From Tubulanus polymorphus (taxonomy: Eukaryota > Nemertea > Palaeonemertea > Tubulaniformes > Tubulanidae), in contig NC_134028.1 of the NCBI RefSeq assembly GCF_964204645.1, positions 26,510,153 to 26,574,152 on the forward strand: 64,000 bases of DNA, given 5' to 3'. Within the stretch, counting starts at the first letter, position 1. Every line of letters starts with the position of its first letter. Position numbers and translations under genes: made by a program. Below, in pieces: positions 58,301 to 64,000 of the stretch. The notes under the pieces are model-generated. The model saw only the letters and a program-made list of their open reading frames with translations. It was not told the DNA's origin and made no database searches.

Positions 58301-60373
58301 AAAAATCCAGGACAAACGGAAAATTGTGCGCGAAAACTGTTATAAATTTCTTACTGTCAGAAGTGATGTTAATGGATAGTTTATCGACTACAAAAGGGCC
58401 AAGTGTTCCATCAGTATCCGCGAATAGGCGAACTGCATCTTCCATTTTTTGATGAGTATCTTCGTAAACCGACACCATTGACTTCATTTTCAGGACGAAG
58501 TCGACTTTAACGCTGCCATTTCTGTGAGCAATAATATAGACATTCATTTAAAAATATAATGTCTAGACCAAAATCAATCATTTTTGAGAAATACAGGAAG
58601 ATGTTTTTTTATCATGTTTCACGTTCAGTTTTATCGAAATATGCTTATACAAATGCCTTCGAATGCTTTATTACTTTGACGAGTAGGATTCTTTTGTGGC
58701 CACGAAAACAAATTCACGAATAAACTACACGATAAACAAGCTTTCATAAACGTAATTCAAGGGTTTCTAGTATAAAGGAAATAAAGGATTATTTTTGGAT
58801 CCAGAGGTAGTGTAGTTGTAAAGTGTCCATCTAAATTGATTGATGACAGTTTAATTCGACATCTGAATAAGTGAGTAGACCGTAACAACGACTATAATAA
58901 AACTTTAGGGTTCGTAATGCCATATAGGCCTCAGTAATACTAACGTGAGTTTCATTATTTGAGTACCATTATATAAATCACTGTAACTACTCTTCTTGAA
59001 GGCTCTATCAATCTGGCAATGTATAAAACATGCAAAAACCGGTTTTATTGGAAAACATAAAAGATTCATGAGATTATAAACGCGAATCGGTTGGTGATTT
59101 CAGCCCATTGCTAAAAAGAATTATTTTTCAATCATTATTTTTCTATAGCTAAGTACTGACCTGGAATTGAAAGTTTTCCTTGAATATGTTATATTCCAAA
59201 GAATTTTCGTTTCCTAACTGAGCTGAATATTTAGAAAACGGGCCTCCTATCACTTTAATATTGCCTTGAAATAAATCCGTGCTATACTTTTCTGTAAAAT
59301 AAAATCATCAAACATAAATTTATATTTATATATATATATACATCATAGGTTTTTATGTATTATCTGCATGAACTGTTTCATTTCACTGACCTTTGACATA
59401 TTTTCCACCTATTTCGGGATGGAAGACTGGAATTTGAATGAAGAAATTGACATCATTTTGTTTTCTGATCATCTCAAACTACTACAACAACATCTAAAAC
59501 AATATTTCATCAATCTTCGGATTTATTTTTGAATTTAGGTAGCTGAGGTTCATGGTGGACACAAAAGTGTACATTTATTTGCAACCCGAGTTATCGTCAA
59601 AATCGTTTGTCCGAAAATACAAGGTAAGAAACAATAGATATTCTGAAGCACCTCATTACGTAGTGCATTTAATGCCTATTGCCTGATTTTTAGTTCGACG
59701 TCAATTCAGATAAAAATCCCAACGTAGGCATCGTAGCTAATTGAATGAATATTTTATGCGAAAGTCATTTGAATCGGACCAATTATTTTACCGGGAGTAT
59801 CATTTAGTAAATTGGGATCGATCGAATTTTCAAAGGGCAATAACTATGCACCTTACTTATACTCGGACTACGTAAGGACTCGTTTAAGTTCACAATAGAA
59901 CGCTGAAAACTAACTCCGCGTACATCAAGTATAGTACATCTATTCAGTCAGGATATTGTTCTGGCGGACACGAGAAAAACATTTTCTCACGGAAAATGAA
60001 TTTTTAACAAATGGAAATATTTCCTGGAAAAATCATAAGAAATAAATTTCTTTTGGATGAGAAAAAATGCCGAAAATCCACTTAAATATTTCTTAAGTGT
60101 TCAGGATGCATTCCATTATACTGGTAGTTTGACGTATGCGTATTGCTTACCTAGAAAGTATAAACATAAGGTCAAGGTAACTGTGACGTAGATACAGACG
60201 ACCAATAGGACGCAACAGAACATGCAGCCCACGTGTTTGCTCTTATATTCCGAACCGAATGTGATTGGTCGAACGCAATCGGTGCCGGTTCGATGCTGAA
60301 TCTTTCCGCCATTGCCGTAGTTCTGTAAAGGGTAGTCATTATCGCATTCATACGCTGGATTGTCGTATCGCGC
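52330..60373 (-). CDS. Corin-like type II transmembrane serine protease (start codon exon not found)
   Basis: Exons in coding order: 60151-60373 (or 60122-60373), about 59407-59477, 59161-59291, 58945-59012, 58355-58521, 57705-57785, 56156-56425, 55927-56070, 55689-55799, 55464-55577, 54748-54886, 54324-54511, 54037-54217, 53226-53497, 52926-53083, 52330-52497. Order: cytosolic tail; membrane helix ([20 protein letters not shown]); SEA domain with the NGSVKVDF self-cleavage motif; Thr/Pro linker; frizzled domain; two LDLRa domains ([13 protein letters not shown] and [10 protein letters not shown]); SRCR domain (VCSDRW, CRQL); trypsin domain. The activation site is LRIVGG, the triad [13 protein letters not shown] and GDSG, and an Asp six residues before the Ser gives trypsin-like specificity. 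Non-consensus residues near the active site are described in the findings. The junction of the first two exons is uncertain: either the weak donor GTATAA after KLP, or a missing exon. Corin is the closest architecture; orthology is not shown. Confidence 0.88.
53640..53980 (+). repeat. Dispersed repeat family A, copy 3 (diverged)
   Basis: Shares with 5597-5880 and 34500-34833 the blocks CACATGACTTCA, ACGACCTGAGT and a right end GCGACCTGAGTTTGGCCC. It lies in the protease intron between exons 54037-54217 and 53226-53497. Confidence 0.4.
54575..54673. repeat. Inverted repeat beside the SRCR exon
   Basis: TCGTACCAGAGTTGTAGG plus GAGTGTAAAAA (54575-54604) is inverted at 54645-54673 with a single mismatch and a 40-bp spacer. 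It overlaps an open-frame extension of the SRCR exon (54661-54747), which I therefore treat as intron. Confidence 0.8.
57149..57316. repeat. Long near-perfect palindrome in the protease gene
   Basis: Arms of about 65 bp, starting ACGTTTGAAGTAACGTTTAA and ending with the exact inverse, differ by a two-base insertion (GACAC against GAC) and are joined by an AT-repeat loop that is itself self-complementary. It lies in the intron between the linker exon and the frizzled exon. Confidence 0.93.
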
Positions 60374-63300
60374 CTGCAAAACGATGATTTTGAAAGAGAA
60401 TTTTCTTATGAACTCATTTTGGATTCAGTCCGCGGAAAGCCCCAAATACCACCTAACCTGAAACATACTATATTGTCACTATTGGAGAATTAGAAATTTT
60501 GATATTGATTGAGAGTATAATTTCTCGTAAATATTTAGGGTAGGACTTTTTATTTATAGGGCAGTTCATACATTTACTTCTCAATCCTTTAAAAAATTCT
60601 CTTCGTTGAAATTCTCATTAAACAGTCTTTTTTTTATTAATTGCTAGTTGGGTCGCTCTGGAAAACATCCTAAAGCCCAACGCACACGACTCAGGGAAAC
60701 AACGTGTTCCCTGCATCGTGTGTCGTACAGCTCTTGTAAACATCTCGTTAAGGGCATATCCGGTAACTGGCAATACGCAGAAACCCACAGAATCCCAAAT
60801 CTTGTTTAAGCGACTGTAACAAGCGAAGCGTGAACGGGATATAAACCCGTGCGTGCTGTATATGGATACCGTACATCATAAGACTCTAATTGATTTATTC
60901 CATAAACGGTTTATACGATTACCACCGAGTAATTATAAAATACACGATTCGGATTTTATCAGGGACCGGTTTTACAGAGCAGTGTCGCAGTATACACACA
61001 GCGATGATTCAAACAACTCCGTAGTCGTCCGAACGAACTTCCACACCACCACCGCGCGTCCGTTACTAAGGGGTATAGGTTAGATAATAATGAATAATTC
61101 CGCCATCTCTGTAGGTCAAATACCGACTGCTGATTATTCTTTTTTTTTGGTTAAAAATATTCATGATTTTCCGTGAAAATTTCCTCACATATAGACAAAC
61201 ATTTCGCTATTTACGGTATTTACGCATAAATCTAATAATGGCAATCTATGTATTTCGTGTGTGTTTTTTGTGTAATCAATGATGATTGGTCGTGAGCTAA
61301 AACAGGGGTGATGGATCTATAGGTCCGAATCTGATTGTGAATTTACTAATTCGGGATGGAGACTTGGCCCAAGCGTGTGTCGTAGGCGGGGAGCAAAAAT
61401 GAACTGGTCCAGGGGACGAAAATCAAAACGCAGCTTCATGTTATCTGAGGGCTTTCAAAGTCAAAATCTCTTAGAAAATATCTCTTGACTTGATGACTTG
61501 TTGGTGGGTTCGAACCCGACCCGCGTGGACGAATCTACCAGTTGTAAGGTAAAATATGTTAGCGCTATGAAGCGCTCGACGAAATGGACTTTTTCCAATC
61601 GATTCATCATCGTTGTATCGCACCAGCCGCAATATACATTGAAATATCGGCGTTTGATGAAGTTTCAATAATAAGCAGGATACGGCACGTTTTCTATACG
61701 TCGAATGCGTCGATGAAAACGATTGCCCAAAGGTTGCAATGATTTACGGTCTTGTTCTGCCAGGAATTCATCGCAGTTGCTGTTTTTCTACTGTCGCGCG
61801 CGAACAAATAAACGACGTTTGTAGAAACTGTGCGAATTTATCGAATCAGATCTACTTCTTCTTCGTCTAGTACGACGGGAACTCCTCGGGCAATATTTCT
61901 AAAAGATCTTTCTCTCTCCATTCACTCTCTCTCTCTATCACTTTCTTCCCCTCTCTCCTCCCTTATACTAAATTAGATTTTCAATATGATGTAACCTAGA
62001 AATTTATTTGCTTGCGCGCGGAAATGTATCCCAATTTTGGCGTTTAGTCTCTCCATTATTATACGCTGCACCGACTATGCCGCGGACGAGGTTAACACTA
62101 CAAACCTGAAGAATCTTATATTGATGTATAGGTTACCAGAACTCAACTCAGTAACTTTCTTCGTGAAACAGCCATAAAATCTAATTTGCGGTGCGGAAAA
62201 TGTTCGGTTTTGTTTCTTGTAATTCGCGTCACTCGCGAGATTACACGGCAATCAAAATGTACCTAAACAGGCTTCGTGCCGGTGCAAACAGGGGATAGAT
62301 AACAGCGCGGGTGAGCGGTGGATGATTCTCCAATCTCAAGGTTTCCCCTCACTCGAAGTGATAAAATCGTCACAGAAAATAACGTATATACACCATAAAA
62401 ACGTTTTCAAACTCGCTGCTTAAGTCGTCATATAGTAAGGGGCGGATTTAGGGGGTGGTCTCGTGGCCCCTGGCTTCTTTGAGGTTGCCCTTTTCGTCAT
62501 GACAGAAATCGTTTAAACCTGTAGATTTGACGCTCGCTCGAAATTGTGCATATTTTCAGATGTATTTCTTCTCAAAATATATATACGACCGAGTATGGAA
62601 CCCTGCATTCTATGGCATGGCTGGATCATTATCATTTGGAAAATAGAATGCCTTTTCTCTTCTTCAGGACACCGGCCTTTCAACTTTCCTATACGTAGGT
62701 CCGCCCCTGGTAGATAGGACAATCAATATATTAATGGTCCTAAAGAGTACTTAACACGTGTACACGATAGATTGAATTGGAAACACAATTTATTGAGACT
62801 GAAAAATAGGGACGACTTCGGCAAGTGACGAATTATCATGACAACTTGAGCGAGTGTGACTTACGCGCTTATTCAGACTTATGAAAATGAATATAGGGTG
62901 ATATTTTGGTATATAGGGTAAGAGCTATATATTTACCTTCTGGAAAATCATCATTACAAACCGCAATATATCCTATCGAATGGTTTAATGTGCGCAGAAC
63001 ATGAAACGTTACGCAATAAATCCAGAAATTGTATACGTTGTAGTTTAATTAACAATAACAACAGTAACAGCAGATCGATAGACGACGTACCACGGATAAA
63101 CTTAGAATTACAAATAAAAACACTAGGTTTGATAATCGATATTCCGAAAGCGCGTGATATCAACTTCCGACCAGTTTTAGTTGTTGCCCTTCGCCCGATT
63201 ATAAATAAGTTTATAGTGATAACTGATCTGTCGGTCGAAAGCGGGAAGGCGCTCACTCTCAGCTTGGAGTAATCAGACTGAATTACTCCAAGCTCTCAGT

Positions 63301-63862
63301 GATCGACTGTGGTTAGGCTGTACGATACGCGGCTGCTGGTCGCTCTAGCGATCATCCCCTCGCGGCACGTGCTGCTAGTCAAACTCACCCGCGCCGTCAG
63401 GAGCACGCCTCAGTCGCCAGTTCATTTGTTTCATTCGTTTCCGCGACATATCGGAAATAAATATCCGTTAGGCTTTGGTGGAAAACGAACAAAATAAACT
63501 AAAACAATTGAATTGGTTGAGAATTGAAAATGTCTTCGTCCACGGCTCGGAGAGTTGGTATCGTAATTTCATAATCGCAATGTCACTTAGTTAAAGTAAC
63601 CTAATCGTTGTTGAAGCTTTTATAATCGGATGGGCCGCAATACCAACTAGCTTTATACCGTGGTTGTGTAAATTATTCGATCGTGAAACTAAACCATTGT
63701 AACTGTAATCATTCCCGACCGACCCTTCGATTCGGAGTGTATCTACTGTTAGAATTGTCAACATCGAAAGTGTTCGAATAAATCATTTAAAGGAAAAGGA
63801 AAGCGGATTTTTGAAGAATAGAGATTGTTGCCGTTCGGCGTCACCCAACCCTGTATACTTAC
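60374..63862. other. Mostly empty space upstream of the protease
   Basis: About 3.5 kb that should contain the missing first exon and promoter of the protease gene. It holds a box B-like GGGTTCGAACCC near 61506, a CT-rich tract around 61915-61960 and a perfect hairpin at 63261-63294. The short open frames here show no domain pattern. Confidence 0.5.
63261..63294. repeat. Perfect short hairpin
   Basis: AGCTTGGAGTAAT, an 8-base loop, then ATTACTCCAAGCT: a 13-bp perfect stem, flanked by CTCTC on the left and CTCAG on the right. Function unknown. Confidence 0.75.
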
Positions 63863-63959
63863 CATGCATGTACACATGTAATCAACACCGAGCACGTATG
63901 AACGACCGTTGAGGTATAATTCTACGCAAATGAATGTTTTGAAAACTGGGTTATAATAC
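63863..63959 (-). CDS. Exon-like segment of an unknown minus-strand gene
   Basis: A 97-bp segment bounded on the minus strand by GGAACAG and a strong GTAAGTAT donor stays open in one frame, reading YYNPVFKTFICVELYLNGRS, then YVLGVDYMCTCM. The cysteine spacing near the end (DYMCTCM) is faintly EGF-like. It could be an internal exon of a gene extending right, or an upstream exon of the protease gene, since it ends in phase 0 and the transmembrane exon starts in phase 0. Neither is shown. Confidence 0.35.
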
Positions 63960-64000
63960 CTGTTCCATGAGTAAATGCGGATTGGGAACAGAGCGCAAAT

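Noticed and set aside
60853-61083. 76-codon plus-strand open frame
   Set aside because: No domain, no splice support, and composition close to the surroundings.
62988-63272. 94-codon plus-strand open frame
   Set aside because: Asn/Ser-rich, no family pattern, no supporting signals.

Overview
The window is animal nuclear DNA: every recognisable gene is split into short exons with GT-AG introns, there are no operons, and introns and spacers are AT-rich and full of short palindromic repeats, minisatellites and tRNA-like fragments. The gene set (MRP-type ABCC transporter, M1 aminopeptidase, PGAP1, WBP2, a secreted Ly6 protein, a corin-like membrane protease) fits a bilaterian invertebrate. The repeat style suggests a lophotrochozoan, perhaps a mollusc, but that is inference. 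Exon borders were worked out by hand from splice signals, phase and family alignment. The three long models close exactly in frame.

Layout. 1-11022 (+): 3' two thirds of an MRP1/ABCC transporter, including a pair of same-length, probably mutually exclusive exons (5267-5577 and 6500-6810). 12673-22834 (-): complete 18-exon type II membrane aminopeptidase N-like gene of 948 residues, tail to tail with the transporter. 25790-40812 (-): complete 21-exon PGAP1 (GPI inositol-deacylase) gene of 899 residues. Its largest intron holds an unrelated plus-strand coding exon (32996-34489, 497 residues, unrecognised), a 700-bp G-free minisatellite and a 13 x 20-bp minisatellite. 41086-44184 (+): six-exon WBP2 gene, head to head with PGAP1 across 273 bp. 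46102-48092 (+): two-pass membrane protein with a PY-motif tail and a probable alternative short C-terminus. 49997-51366 (-): small secreted ten-cysteine Ly6/uPAR protein. 52330-60373 (-): corin-like type II transmembrane serine protease (TM, SEA, Thr/Pro linker, frizzled, two LDLRa, SRCR, trypsin) whose first coding exon is not found. 60374-64000: mostly non-coding, with one exon-like segment of an unknown minus-strand gene near the right edge.

The genes do not form one pathway. Several act at the plasma membrane (transporter, aminopeptidase, protease), PGAP1 remodels GPI anchors in the ER, and WBP2 and the two-pass protein both carry PY-type ligands for WW domains. The observations most worth follow-up are the alternative ABCC exon pair, the GAMEN-to-GAMEH change in the aminopeptidase, non-consensus residues around the protease active site, the gene nested in PGAP1, the compact PGAP1/WBP2 divergent promoter, the alternative C-terminus of the two-pass protein, and several long near-perfect palindromes inside introns.
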